A DNA stretch of 64,000 nt, taken from contig NZ_QGTG01000001.1 in the NCBI RefSeq assembly GCF_003182155.1, positions 1,098,390-1,162,389 of the forward strand, written 5' to 3'. This DNA comes from Chitinophaga sp. S165 (lineage in GTDB: Bacteria > Bacteroidota > Bacteroidia > Chitinophagales > Chitinophagaceae). A program made the translations under genes and the position numbers. Of the stretch, positions 36,201 through 44,266 are shown one piece after another (the stretch's first letter is position 1; every line of letters begins with the position of its first letter). The notes below the pieces were generated by a model. That model had not been told where the DNA came from. It worked only from the letters and a program-made list of their open reading frames with translations, and searched no databases.

Positions 36201-37214
36201 TTCACAGAAGGAGAGAATAAAATTGTCGACCGTGCCTTTGAAGGCATGTTGCTCGAATAAATTACGCCTGTTATCTATTATATTAACACCACCGCGTAGT
36301 GTGCCGATCCACTTACGTCCTTCGCGGTCTTCGCATATAGAGTAAACGGCATTACTGCTCAATGGATAGTTGCTGCGCTCCGCCTTTCCGTCTCTGACGA
36401 TAAAAATACCATGACCATCAGAGGCTGCCCATAGTAGTCCCTGATTATCAGCACAAAGGCTTACTATCTTGCTATTTTCTTTCAGATAGTTGGCAGAGTA
36501 GGAATTATTATACCTGAAAAGACCTTTGTCAGTACCGATCCAGAGATCGCCGTTCCTGTCGGACTTCAGGCAATTAGCTTGTTTTAATTCATTGCTGATG
36601 ATGGTAATGGTTGCTTTTCTGCAATCATATTTACATAATCCGATATCCTGAACGAAGATATATGCGACAGTTTTATCCGCATTAAACTCTATTGCGGTCA
36701 CCTCATAATTTGTGTTATTATTTATCGGGATCTGGCGCCCAGCTGCTGAGTGCCTGTTAAATAATAACAGTCCTTTGGTTTCCGATCCGACCAGTACTGT
36801 GCCGTCATTTCCGGCTTTGATGACATGGATATTCCCTTCAACGGCTTTACCTGTTGCAACATTTCTGGCTACACAAAAGCGTTCATTCACCGGATCGAAG
36901 ATGCTGACGCCTTTGCGTCCTCCGATCCATAACCTGTGGTCAGTATCGCCGTCTATAGTGTAGATACCATTATCTATCAGTGAAGTAGTGTCCCCTATCC
37001 TATTCCTGTAAATCCTGAATTTATATCCATCGTACCGGTTCAGCCCATCATAAGTACCGAACCACATGAAGCCTTTATAATCCTGATAAACGTTTACGAC
37101 CGCATTATTGGAGAGCCCGTTTTCTATACTCAGATACCGCAAAGGTTGCTCAGCGGCGAATAGACCATTTAAATGAATGGTCATCCATATCATCATCAGC
37201 ATTGTCCACCGCAT
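33258..37214 (-). CDS. Hybrid two-component system regulator (HTCS), 1318 aa
   Basis: All parts of a one-protein signalling system are present. A signal peptide (1-20) leads to a periplasmic double propeller of Reg_prop repeats (about 24-650, with recurring LWIGT motifs) and a Y_Y_Y domain (about 660-745). One membrane helix lies near 750-770. The kinase has H807 in FFTNISHEFRTPLT and ATPase boxes at N912, DSGPGIP and GFGIGLYL. A receiver follows with D1101 in LVISDVHMEG, K1153 region ITKPF, then an AraC-type DNA-binding domain (about 1200-1300). Such proteins sense an oligosaccharide of the target glycan and switch on the adjacent locus, here the susC operon 124 bases downstream on the same strand. 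Confidence 0.96.
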   Translation of the reverse strand: MRWTMLMMIWMTIHLNGLFAAEQPLRYLSIENGLSNNAVVNVYQDYKGFMWFGTYDGLNRYDGYKFRIYRNRIGDTTSLIDNGIYTIDGDTDHRLWIGGRKGVSIFDPVNERFCVARNVATGKAVEGNIHVIKAGNDGTVLVGSETKGLLLFNRHSAAGRQIPINNNTNYEVTAIEFNADKTVAYIFVQDIGLCKYDCRKATITIISNELKQANCLKSDRNGDLWIGTDKGLFRYNNSYSANYLKENSKIVSLCADNQGLLWAASDGHGIFIVRDGKAERSNYPLSSNAVYSICEDREGRKWIGTLRGGVNIIDNRRNLFEQHAFKGTVDNFILSFCEADGRNMWIGTDGGGLKYWDRENNIVKNYNYDRENKHAISSNFITGMLKDSNGDLWIATWFGGVSRYNKSRDAFDRYTCFNPFTQAAENNVWVIYEDAQKNLWASTSNNGTLYLFNRQTNTFELFDRTLVNLQCLAEDRQGNMWGGNYSSLIKIDRDHKQHRTYRIGYTVRTVHEDRRGILWVGTEGGGLLEFNPASGKYKRFSEADGLPGNSVLRLLEDDKGNLWLSTFNGLAKFDPITHTCRSFSQTDGLQSNQFAYNAALKLKSGEFFFGGIKGFNIFHPDSIYERSNFSPVFLTGIRLNNVPAEQNNDYISKRSLENIQEITVPYDKAAVSLDFVALEYTSPDKIGYSYLLEGWDKGWNDARESRTANYTHLQEGDYNFMLRVTNADGKWGEEMELLKIIVLPPWYRTGWAYGIYIALIFGVIYLFIQYKSRQERLRYEIRLAHLESEKEKEMNEKKLSFFTNISHEFRTPLTLIINPLKELKDSEKLGVVYRNARRLLSLVDQLLLFRKADNEELTVTRFDIIALCNEVFLCFTQQAETRNIRYHFRTDNDESIEIYANYEQIEIALFNLLSNAFKFTPDGGEISFCIQQTAGGVDIELQDSGPGIPENMGDKIFDKFQHGDNHSSGFGIGLYLVRKFVENHKGKVSYSSRINEGTTFCVHLKRGKEHFDANILKEEPVKKSAILDELIDDVYRKPEKPLSPGEMITEKRSILVIDDNAEIRDYLRQLFADKYIIYDADNGTDGFAAVEKYMPDLVISDVHMEGMNGIELCRKIKETDIVSHIPVILLTSASSSEARMEGIGGGADDYITKPFDSALLLVKVQTIIRNRNLLQQYYQESITLKTSYVKVPAEYQDFLKRCIEIVEANLGNEDFSIKTFTQAIGMSHSSLYKKVKSISGQTINAFIRSIRLRKAAVLMLKENYTVNQAAFQVGIADNKYFREQFCKLFGMNPSAYVKKYRHSFNQDLNVVKSDTSAL

Positions 37215-37447
37215 TCTGTCAGCGCTTATTTGTTGTCAAAATAACATTTTTTATTGTAATCGCACCCAACAATATACCATTTCAGAAAAGAAATAGCCCT
37301 CCTTCCTTCGGGGCTGGAAATGTCCGGTTCGCCCTGAATCTGGTCCACTTAAACTGTTTACTGATTGTCCGGCGGCAGCTGCAGCCATAGTTTTGAGCCG
37401 TCAATTATAAACACTCAACAAAACACGGAAACTACAAAACACAATCT

Positions 37448-38371
37448 ATGAAACATCTTATTTTATCCGCCCTTCTGGCGTTGGGCCTGGTATCCTGCAG
37501 TAAAGACGAAAAACCTTCCAATGATCAGGACAATGTAACAGTTGATTATCATCAGACAGCGAAGACACAATTCGTACAATCTGGTGATACCAAATATGCT
37601 TACCGCGTTCTGGGCGACAAAGAAGGTACTCCCCTGGTAATGGTATCTCCCCTGGGAGGCACAATGGATGATTGGGACCCGGCACTTACCAATGGCCTCG
37701 CTCAAAAATACAAGGTGATCATCTTTGATAATCAGGGTGTAGCATCTTCTACAGGTAAAACACCTTCCACCATTGCAGACATGGCTAAAGGTGCAGTTAC
37801 GTTCATCAAAGCATTAGGTTATACTAAAGTAAATCTGATGGGATTCTCTATGGGTGCGTTTATCACCCAGCAGATCGTACTTACAGAACCGGCATTGGTT
37901 AATAAGATCGTACTTACCGGCGTAGGTCCTAAAGGAAGCGAAGGTCTTTCTAAACTGCCTGATATCTTAGCTGGCGGCGCAGGTCTGAACCCGCTGGAAT
38001 CATTCCTGTATTTCGGATTCACAACATCTACCGCTAGTAGAGATGCAGGTAAACTGTCTTACGAAAGGACGCTCAAACGTACCGTTAACAGAGATTCAAC
38101 ATTGAGCAATGAAAGCAGTGTGGCGCAGCTCACCGCAGTACTGGCATGGGCACAACCATATCCGAATGCGCTGAAAGAACTGGAAGCTGTTACACAGCCT
38201 ACGTTGATCCTTCAAGGTGAAAAAGACCGTCCTGTTCCAGTAGTAAATGCGATCAACATCTCTCAGCACATTCCTAATGCACGCCTGGTGGTTTATCCGG
38301 ATGCAGCGCACGCAGCACTGTTCCAGCTGCCGGATGAGTTCACAAAAGAAATAGCTGATTTCCTGAAATAA
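37448..38371 (+). CDS. Alpha/beta-hydrolase lipoprotein, 307 aa
   Basis: A lipoprotein signal ends in LGLVSC (Cys17), so the enzyme is probably anchored in the outer or inner membrane facing the periplasm. The alpha/beta-hydrolase core begins about residue 45. The nucleophile is S134 in LMGFSMGAF, the acid lies in GEKDRPVP and the histidine in PDAAHAALF. The oxyanion region reads SPLGGTMDDW. Length and motifs fit haloperoxidase/esterase-like hydrolases, but the substrate is not predictable. It stands alone, followed by a strong terminator. Confidence 0.88.
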   Translation: MKHLILSALLALGLVSCSKDEKPSNDQDNVTVDYHQTAKTQFVQSGDTKYAYRVLGDKEGTPLVMVSPLGGTMDDWDPALTNGLAQKYKVIIFDNQGVASSTGKTPSTIADMAKGAVTFIKALGYTKVNLMGFSMGAFITQQIVLTEPALVNKIVLTGVGPKGSEGLSKLPDILAGGAGLNPLESFLYFGFTTSTASRDAGKLSYERTLKRTVNRDSTLSNESSVAQLTAVLAWAQPYPNALKELEAVTQPTLILQGEKDRPVPVVNAINISQHIPNARLVVYPDAAHAALFQLPDEFTKEIADFLK

Positions 38372-38391
38372 CATCTTATAATGTAAACAGA

Positions 38392-38425
38392 AAAACCGTG
38401 TAGGTCTTATGACCTATGCGGTTTT
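38392..38425 (+). terminator. Hairpin terminator after the hydrolase gene
   Basis: AAAACCG (38392-38398) pairs with CGGTTTT (38419-38425) and TAGGTC (38401-38406) with GACCTA (38411-38416) around a TTAT loop, with a TG/TG internal mismatch. The A- and T-flanks make it usable in both directions. It begins 20 bases after the stop codon. Confidence 0.8.
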
Positions 38426-38458
38426 GACATATCATGTTGTGTTGTAGCCCTAATTGTT

Positions 38459-38466
38459 TATCTTGC
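38459..38466 (+). promoter_or_regulatory. Likely -7 element TATCTTGC
   Basis: TATCTTGC lies 27 bases before the ATG at 38494, with a TTG near 38441 at about the right distance for a Bacteroidota -33 box. It is one step from the TAnnTTTG consensus. Confidence 0.4.
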
Positions 38467-38493
38467 GGCTTCCTATAAACCTTTGAATTCCCT

Positions 38494-39504
38494 ATGCGTC
38501 TTCTCTCCTCATTCCTGCTGCTTTTTTGCATGATCAATGCTACTTCCGTATCAGGACAATCCAGTCCAGGTAATGAAGCCATCGTCAAAGTCTTTGAGAA
38601 AGTCCTGAAAGCAAAGCGCGATCAGTGGGCTAAAAGCAATTACAACAGCGTGATCTTTGTTCCGGATGCGGAGATAAAACAGACGGTCATATTCCATCAG
38701 TTTAAGGCCACCAGTTTCGATAGTGTAGGTTTTTACAGACCATCGCAGGACAAGTCCGGGAAGTTCTTGTATTTCTTCCCCGTTCCACTGGACACGACTT
38801 ATACAGACGGTGAAATGCAGATGCATTTTCCCAATGGCGGTTATTCATTCATTGAAGAAAGAAGCCTGTCCAAGAACCTTACTTTCCGGGGAGACACCAT
38901 CATTTACAAAACTGATAGTGCAAAATCCGTTAAATATCCTGGTACTTATGGCCTTCGCATTATGCCTGATAAAGATTCTAAAATTAACGCGCGTCTATCC
39001 TATGCCTGGTATCTGCCAGAGGGTTACGAATACATTTCTTATAAAAGTAACAGAAAAGGCTATTGGCAACGGGAAGATAACCTGATACATTTTGTCGGTG
39101 ATTTTGAGGAAAATAATTTCCTCTTCGAAATCCGGTTTCGGAAGAAGCACGAACAACCAGCTATATTGCTAGGCAGAACAATAAATTACACAAAGACGAT
39201 ACCTGTAACAGCAGACCACATTGATCTATTTATAAACGACGCCCAAACAGAGGATGGCGACATTATTTCGCTTAACCTGAATGGTGAGTGGATCGTACGC
39301 GGACTGGAGGTTACAAAGGCAGGTGCAAAGATCCGTGTTCCTTTGATCCATAAGAAAAACTATCTCATCATGCATGCGGAGAACCTGGGTTCCATTCCTC
39401 CCAATACGGCTTCTATGAAGCTGAATGACGGAACTAAGGTTCATGAGATCACACTCAACTCAGATGCGGGAAAAAGCGAAGGTATTTTGTTTGTACGGCC
39501 GTAG
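38494..39504 (+). CDS. Exported protein of unknown function, 336 aa
   Basis: A signal peptide (MRLLSSFLLLFCMINATSVSG, cut about residue 21) is clear. The rest is soluble and rich in beta strands, with FHQFKATSFDSVGFY, a GYSFIEERSLSKN segment and a C-terminal part of alternating strands (ISLNLNGEWIVRGLEVTKAG) that looks like a small Ig-like or jelly-roll unit. I do not recognise a named domain. It stands between the hydrolase terminator and the convergent glycosylase gene and appears monocistronic. Similar orphan secreted proteins are common in Chitinophagaceae. Confidence 0.75.
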   Translation: MRLLSSFLLLFCMINATSVSGQSSPGNEAIVKVFEKVLKAKRDQWAKSNYNSVIFVPDAEIKQTVIFHQFKATSFDSVGFYRPSQDKSGKFLYFFPVPLDTTYTDGEMQMHFPNGGYSFIEERSLSKNLTFRGDTIIYKTDSAKSVKYPGTYGLRIMPDKDSKINARLSYAWYLPEGYEYISYKSNRKGYWQREDNLIHFVGDFEENNFLFEIRFRKKHEQPAILLGRTINYTKTIPVTADHIDLFINDAQTEDGDIISLNLNGEWIVRGLEVTKAGAKIRVPLIHKKNYLIMHAENLGSIPPNTASMKLNDGTKVHEITLNSDAGKSEGILFVRP

Positions 39505-39530
39505 TAGTGGGTCTGTAATAATCTACCTCT

Positions 39531-40238
39531 CTACTTCCCATAAGCCGCAAACGCTTCCAGGTACTTACTAATAAATTCCTCCTTACGTTTTAAACGATAT
39601 TGCATGATAAAACGTGGATGCTCGAGCGGCACGATCGTTTCAAAGAACCGTTCCTTTTCATTGAGCTGTTTCAGAAAGGCAGCGTTCTTCCCCGTACCGA
39701 AGCAATAACAAACACGGGTATCTATCCCGAATTCCAGCTGCTGCCGGATGCTGGTTACCATGAAGTCGTACACGGCGTTGGTCAGTGCTTTACTATCGTA
39801 GTAATTGTAATTAATCTCCGAGCCGTCAGGTTGTATGGCGGTAAATCCTAAAGGTGAGACGGACGCAAAATAAAAGTCGTTATAAAAAGCAGTTGGACCT
39901 CCATAAGCATTGATCACATCGTAAACGAACACCGATGAAGGCTCATGCGTTTTTAATCCTTCGATACTGATCCCTACTACTTCTGTCAGCCTTTTGGTAT
40001 CAGTGAAAGGGATCCCCGTTGCGCCGGAGCCTAGTCTGCCGGGATTAATACCCATGATCATCCTTCGCTGATGATGATCGCTATAATACTTACGGTAAAA
40101 CTGCTGCATGATATCCATTACCTGTGGCTGTTCACGGAAGGGATTCATGATCCTGATACCCGGAGGTAACGAGCCTATGTAATGCAGATTACTATTGAAT
40201 TCAATGACGTGGTCGGCGAATGTCTTCTTTTTCTTCAT
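39531..40238 (-). CDS. SMUG2-like uracil-DNA glycosylase family protein, 235 aa
   Basis: The protein shows the two motif blocks of the uracil-DNA glycosylase fold: MGINPGRLGSGATGIPFTD (about 62-80), equivalent to the GMNPGP..GVPFG motif of SMUG enzymes, and the late LEHPRFIMQYR (about 203-213) in place of HPSPxN. Between them lie VFVYDVINAYGG and VCYCFGTGKNAAFL. Length and lack of extra domains fit the SMUG2-type branch found in Bacteroidota. It would excise uracil or a related damaged base from DNA in the cytoplasm. The gene is alone, 40 bases from the tetR gene end on the same strand; cotranscription with tetR is possible. Confidence 0.75.
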   Translation of the reverse strand: MKKKKTFADHVIEFNSNLHYIGSLPPGIRIMNPFREQPQVMDIMQQFYRKYYSDHHQRRMIMGINPGRLGSGATGIPFTDTKRLTEVVGISIEGLKTHEPSSVFVYDVINAYGGPTAFYNDFYFASVSPLGFTAIQPDGSEINYNYYDSKALTNAVYDFMVTSIRQQLEFGIDTRVCYCFGTGKNAAFLKQLNEKERFFETIVPLEHPRFIMQYRLKRKEEFISKYLEAFAAYGK

Positions 40239-40278
40239 GATAGGATTTGGCCTGTAAAGATATGTTTAAATGCCGCTA

Positions 40279-40869
40279 TCATAACAGCTGTGCGTCGATC
40301 TCCTGTTTCATCAAATTGATCAGCAAGAGCATCTGGCTGTTATCCTGTGCGATCCTCGAAACGAGGATGCCGCCTTCAAGCATGGCGAACGCTTTTACAA
40401 CAAAAGTATGGATATCCCAGTCTGGTTTAAATTCACCATCATCGATACCCTTTTGTAATAAGGCTTTCATGAAATGCTGGATATCACCGATAGCCTGGTT
40501 CACGATATCCCTGATAACCGGACTTGTATCGTCGGCTTCCATTCCGAAGTTAAGAATGGGACAACCTCCCTTTATGGGATGATTTAGGGGATCACTTAAC
40601 AGGTCCAGTACTGCAAAGAATTTATCGTGCGCGCTGACAAAATGAGCCACTTCTTCACCCGACCTATCGATGAACAACTGGATATTATAAGCAACTACAC
40701 TGTAGGCTAATTCGTCCTTGTTACTGAAATGGACATAGAGACTTCCTTTGGCAAGATTGGTCACTGCCATGATATCAGAAATGGCAGTAGCAGCTACTCC
40801 TTTTGTATTAAAGAGCGGAGCGGTTTGCTCTATAATATACTGTTTCGTTTTTTCCGCCTTAGTCATCAT
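40279..40869 (-). CDS. TetR-family transcriptional repressor, 196 aa
   Basis: The start is set at the ATG of MMTKAEK (40869); a longer reading from a TTG at 40899 would run into the operator and is rejected. The helix-turn-helix covers about 20-50: AISDIMAVTNLAKGSLYVHF then SNKDELAY. The C-terminal ligand domain contains GGCPILNFGMEADD, typical of the TetR_C group of YxaF/LmrA-like proteins. A perfect 7-6-7 inverted repeat sits 30 bases upstream of the start, and the same site occurs before the divergent MBL-fold gene, so it most likely represses itself and that gene. Confidence 0.92.
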   Translation of the reverse strand: MMTKAEKTKQYIIEQTAPLFNTKGVAATAISDIMAVTNLAKGSLYVHFSNKDELAYSVVAYNIQLFIDRSGEEVAHFVSAHDKFFAVLDLLSDPLNHPIKGGCPILNFGMEADDTSPVIRDIVNQAIGDIQHFMKALLQKGIDDGEFKPDWDIHTFVVKAFAMLEGGILVSRIAQDNSQMLLLINLMKQEIDAQLL

Positions 40870-40885
40870 CAGAGGTTTGTTTAAA

Positions 40886-40893
40886 CAAAGATA
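40886..40893 (-). promoter_or_regulatory. -7 element TATCTTTG of the tetR gene
   Basis: On the minus strand the sequence reads TATCTTTG, an exact match to the Bacteroidota TAnnTTTG element, 17 bases before the chosen ATG. The operator at 40899-40918 lies directly upstream, so repressor binding would block this promoter. Confidence 0.65.
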
Positions 40894-40898
40894 GCTCA

Positions 40899-40918
40899 AA
40901 ATGAACGATCATTCATTT
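40899..40918. promoter_or_regulatory. TetR operator 1 (AAATGAA-N6-TTCATTT)
   Basis: AAATGAACGATCATTCATTT is a perfect 7-base inverted repeat with a 6-base spacer. It shares 17 of 20 bases with operator 2 at 41022-41041. Both flank the tetR/MBL divergent region, which is the normal layout for autoregulated TetR sites. Confidence 0.75.
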
Positions 40919-41021
40919 CTGTCAAACTTTTGTCATCATTCCTGTCATCAGTAATACACAAATAATTAATAATCAGATAAATAATAAAAACACTCGGATT
41001 CTTCCCTGTTTCAAGTAGCTG

Positions 41022-41041
41022 AAATGAACAGTCGTTCATTT
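41022..41041. promoter_or_regulatory. TetR operator 2 (AAATGAA-N6-TTCATTT)
   Basis: AAATGAACAGTCGTTCATTT repeats the 7-6-7 palindrome of operator 1. It touches TACCTTTA (41041-41048), a near match to the -7 element, on the plus strand, 97 bases before the MBL-fold gene. Confidence 0.75.
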
Positions 41042-41145
41042 ACCTTTATAAGGTCATTTGGTGGCCAACCTGTTATGATAACTACAGCGGCAACGTGGCC
41101 TGATCAGCCATACCGCAGATACAACAATCATCTAAAACAGTAACA

Positions 41146-41826
41146 ATGGAACTCACTTATTACGGCCATTCCACTTTCTCAGTCGTTGCCGGAGGCAAGC
41201 ACATTCTCTTTGACCCATTCATTTCGGGAAATGATCTGGCGAAACACATCCGCATCGATGAGATCAAGGCTGACTACATTTTTGTATCTCACGGACATTT
41301 TGATCATATCACTGATGTGGCATCTATTGCCAAACGTACCGGCGCAACGGTGCTCGGCATATGGGAACTATATGACCATTTCACCAAACAGGGTGTTCAG
41401 AATGCAATACCCCTCAACCCCGGTGGTAAGATCACGCTCGATTTCGGGACCGCGAAGTCTGTTCCGGCCCAGCATTCAAGCAGTTTCCCTGATGGCAGTT
41501 ATGCCGGTGTAGCAGCAGGATTCGTACTGACAACTCCCGAAGGCAATTTCTACTATAGTGGCGATACCGCATTGACGATGGATATGAGCTTTATTCCCAA
41601 ATGGACAAAACTGGACTTCGCTGTTTTCCCGATCGGAGACCAGTTGACAATGGGTCCCGAAGAAGCCATTGAAGCAGCAAAGCTGGTCGAGGTGAACACT
41701 GTGTTTGGCGTACACTATGATACTTTTGATATAATCAGGATTGATAAAGCAAACACCATACAGACATTTAAGAAAGCAGGGGTGACATTACACCTGGCGG
41801 GCATCGGAGATACAATAACGATCTGA
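41146..41826 (+). CDS. MBL-fold metal-dependent hydrolase (UPF0173-like), 226 aa
   Basis: A metallo-beta-lactamase fold enzyme of the short UPF0173 type. The start MELTYYGHSTF carries the family's first His, and the metal motif is SHGHFDHITD (about 49-58). Later ligands appear in PAQHSSS, YSGDTALT and GVHYDTF. No signal peptide is present, so it is cytoplasmic. Substrate is unknown for the family. An upstream TetR operator overlapping its promoter indicates induction by whatever ligand the TetR protein senses, which suggests a detoxification role. A hairpin follows the stop. Confidence 0.9.
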   Translation: MELTYYGHSTFSVVAGGKHILFDPFISGNDLAKHIRIDEIKADYIFVSHGHFDHITDVASIAKRTGATVLGIWELYDHFTKQGVQNAIPLNPGGKITLDFGTAKSVPAQHSSSFPDGSYAGVAAGFVLTTPEGNFYYSGDTALTMDMSFIPKWTKLDFAVFPIGDQLTMGPEEAIEAAKLVEVNTVFGVHYDTFDIIRIDKANTIQTFKKAGVTLHLAGIGDTITI

Positions 41827-41834
41827 TTTACATA

Positions 41835-41854
41835 AGGCGGGCATTGTCCCGCCT
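41835..41854 (+). terminator. Hairpin terminator after the MBL-fold gene
   Basis: AGGCGGG (41835-41841) pairs with CCCGCCT (41848-41854) around a 6-base loop, 9 bases after the stop codon. No strong T-run follows. Confidence 0.6.
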
Positions 41855-42130
41855 CCTGCAGCTTTGATCGGAACTATATTTTATGCTCTTCAACCGCGGA
41901 CTCGCTACCATTGTTGCCGCCAGGTTGATCATAGATTGCCTGGATAAAGGACTGGAGCCATACAGCCGGCGTCAATGCGTATTAAACGCCACAGCAACGT
42001 GTATTATAAACACAAAGTCGTATTTCTCCCCGTTCTGCGCCCATGCGGCTGAGTTGCTGTGCCGGCCGCTGTTGTGCTTTCATACCAGGGTGGAATAACA
42101 ATTGCAGCTGGGATGTAAACGTAAACAGGT
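41855..42130. other. Intergenic region before the MFS gene, no gene seen
   Basis: Short frames here lack codon character and homology marks. I saw no hairpin, repeat or clear -7 element. It is expected to carry the MFS promoter. Confidence 0.5.
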
Positions 42131-43552
42131 ATGCCGAAGGATAAGAACAAGGTATTGGTGACACTGATGATAGGCACGTCTATGGCGGCCATTGACAGCA
42201 GCATAGTAAACGTATCGTTACCTGTTATGCAACAGGAGTTCGATGCCGCCGTGGATGAGGTTTCCCTGGTGATCACCGCTTATATGATCACATTCCTGCT
42301 CTTTATTCCACTGACCAACTGGCTTAAAAACCGGATCGGCTATTACCATCTTTACATGGGAAGCATCCTGGTGTTCATTTTAGGATCGTTCCTTTGCAGT
42401 ATATCGGGCTCGCTTACCATGCTGGTTACCTCCAGGGTGGTACAGGCAATCGGTGGAGGCGCTATTGCTCCTACCTCACTTGCTATCCTGTCGGAAGCCT
42501 TTCCCAAAAAAGAGCGTGGCAGCGCCATTGGGTGGTGGGGTATTGGCAACGTTATGGGCCCTGCGCTCGGCCCGACACTGGGAGGAGTGCTGACGGAATA
42601 CCTGGGCTGGCAGGCAATATTCTATGTAAATCTTCCGATCGGACTGATAGCGGTTCTGCTCAACATGCGTTACCTGTCGTTCCTGAAGCTTAAGCCTCGT
42701 TGCAAACCGCCTTTTGACCTGAAAGGATATCTGTTGTTTGTATGTTTTATTATCTTATTGCAATTTACGCTGACAAGTACCAGCAGCAGATACGGCTTCA
42801 CTTCCTGGCAGTTCCTGGCAGGGATCGTATTAACGGCCGTTTTCCTGTGGCTATTTATCCGGTCTTCCAAACGACCGCAATCATTGCTTGACCTGTCTGT
42901 ATTCTGCAATGCCGGGTTTAACAGGGCATTCATTATAGTCGCCATTCGGTCACTGGCCCTCTTTGGCGGCATGTTCTTCCTGCCCTTCCTCTTACAGGGC
43001 TTTCTTGGTTATACAGAGATAGAAAGCGCCATGTTATTATTACCCAATGCCCTGATAATGCTTGTGACAAGGCCTCTAGCGGGCAAACTTGCAGACAATG
43101 GCATGATCAGGAATATTTCAATAACGGGAATCTGTTTACTATCCGCTTCTTTCTTTCTTTTCGCTCGTATAGACACGGGAACACCTGTATGGTTTATTTT
43201 GCTGGCAATGGTGATCCGTGGACTCGGCATCAGCTTCCTGATAGCGCCCGTTTCGACAGCGATGCTGAATGCTGTTACACAGGCGCAAACCGCTACTGCA
43301 ACATCTCTGAACAGCCTGATCCTTCAGCTGGGAGGCTCTGTAGGGATCGCCATCAGCAGCTCTCTCCATTCTTACATTTATGATCTTTACATGGCGAAAG
43401 GCGATGATGCCTCGCTGGCAGAGCATTATGCACTGCAGGACGGTTTTCTTTTTACAGCCGTGCTGATACTGGTAAGCTTAATTCCTGCTGCGAAGCTTCC
43501 CCAGAAAGTGTACAAACACTTACGCCACCGGCATAAGGAGGCAATGGGATAG
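42131..43552 (+). CDS. MFS drug exporter, DHA2 (EmrB/QacA) type, 473 aa
   Basis: A proton-driven multidrug exporter with about 14 membrane helices. The first helix reads MIGTSMAAIDSSIVNVSLP, the DHA2 motif D1-like signature, and motif C is in GIGNVMGPALGPTLGGVL (about 137-154). The residue GRAG-type loop is RVVQAIGGGAIAPTS. No membrane-fusion partner or outer-membrane factor is adjacent, so it may work with a distant tripartite system or alone. Its last 101 bases overlap the convergent gene on the other strand. Confidence 0.92.
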   Translation: MPKDKNKVLVTLMIGTSMAAIDSSIVNVSLPVMQQEFDAAVDEVSLVITAYMITFLLFIPLTNWLKNRIGYYHLYMGSILVFILGSFLCSISGSLTMLVTSRVVQAIGGGAIAPTSLAILSEAFPKKERGSAIGWWGIGNVMGPALGPTLGGVLTEYLGWQAIFYVNLPIGLIAVLLNMRYLSFLKLKPRCKPPFDLKGYLLFVCFIILLQFTLTSTSSRYGFTSWQFLAGIVLTAVFLWLFIRSSKRPQSLLDLSVFCNAGFNRAFIIVAIRSLALFGGMFFLPFLLQGFLGYTEIESAMLLLPNALIMLVTRPLAGKLADNGMIRNISITGICLLSASFFLFARIDTGTPVWFILLAMVIRGLGISFLIAPVSTAMLNAVTQAQTATATSLNSLILQLGGSVGIAISSSLHSYIYDLYMAKGDDASLAEHYALQDGFLFTAVLILVSLIPAAKLPQKVYKHLRHRHKEAMG

Positions 43553-44135
43553 CAGCAGTAACACCTTTGCTTTTTGCTGCTTTGGGCAAGGTGCGTTGCG
43601 GAATTGTCTTCCCGCCGGGTTTCAATAATTCAAACGACTGTGCTATCTGATGGAATAGATCCCGTGATTCCTTCAAACGGGAGATCCTTGAGATACCCGT
43701 TATCATATACACGAAGCCTTTCCGATACACGACAAAATAGCTTCCGCATATGGTATCGTTCATGTTCGGCACCGCATGCATATCTTCAAACCAACGCATT
43801 TTTTCTCCATTCACCCAATAAGTGCCGGTGTCTTTAACCGCCTGCAGGCGATTCCTTTTGGTCATTTTTTGCAGCAGGGAAAACGCACTATCGGTATTCA
43901 AACCGGGATGTTTGAATACAGCCACATTGAAATTATCAGGAACACGCTTTTCATCCATACTGCTTACATTCACCCCCGCTATTTTCATGGATGGACTGTC
44001 GGGTGTAGCCTGATATTTCCAGGTTTCCGGTACACTAATAGAAAAATTGCTGACGGTGTCCTTGTAGATGTAAAACGACTGTGCCTTAACAGACATCTGC
44101 CATAGCAGGCAGCAAATGACCAGCAAATACTTCAT
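43452..44135 (-). CDS. Exported protein of unknown function, PsbP/DcrB-like fold, 227 aa
   Basis: The start is placed at MKYLLVICCLLWQMSVKAQ (44135), which gives a clean signal peptide; the longer upstream frame adds 60 residues of no exported character. Residues 20-165 look like a PsbP/DcrB-type single domain (YKDTVSNFSISVPETWKY, then FAVVYRKG-like strands GSYFVVYRKGFVYMITGIS). The last 35 residues (VTAAIPLPPYAGG onward) overlap the 3' end of the MFS gene on the opposite strand by 101 bases. Either the tail is a genuine extension or the original stop has been lost. Confidence 0.75.
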   Translation of the reverse strand: MKYLLVICCLLWQMSVKAQSFYIYKDTVSNFSISVPETWKYQATPDSPSMKIAGVNVSSMDEKRVPDNFNVAVFKHPGLNTDSAFSLLQKMTKRNRLQAVKDTGTYWVNGEKMRWFEDMHAVPNMNDTICGSYFVVYRKGFVYMITGISRISRLKESRDLFHQIAQSFELLKPGGKTIPQRTLPKAAKSKGVTAAIPLPPYAGGVSVCTLSGEASQQELSLPVSARL

Positions 44136-44266
44136 AGAATAGATTAATTCCGCCAGCGAAGATATAAAATGAAAAGCAGTACCGGAAATCATCATGCCCC
44201 TCCGGACAACCGGTGCAAGTCCACAGTTGCGCGGATTATCGTAACTTAATAATAAAATCGGTCGCC

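Noticed and set aside
40870..40899. TTG start for the TetR gene at 40899
   Set aside because: It would start translation before the -7 element at 40893-40886 and within the operator edge; the ATG at 40869 fits the promoter.
41883..42098. 71-residue plus-strand frame between the MBL-fold and MFS genes
   Set aside because: Cys- and Arg-rich sequence with no motif; overlaps equally long frames on the other strand.
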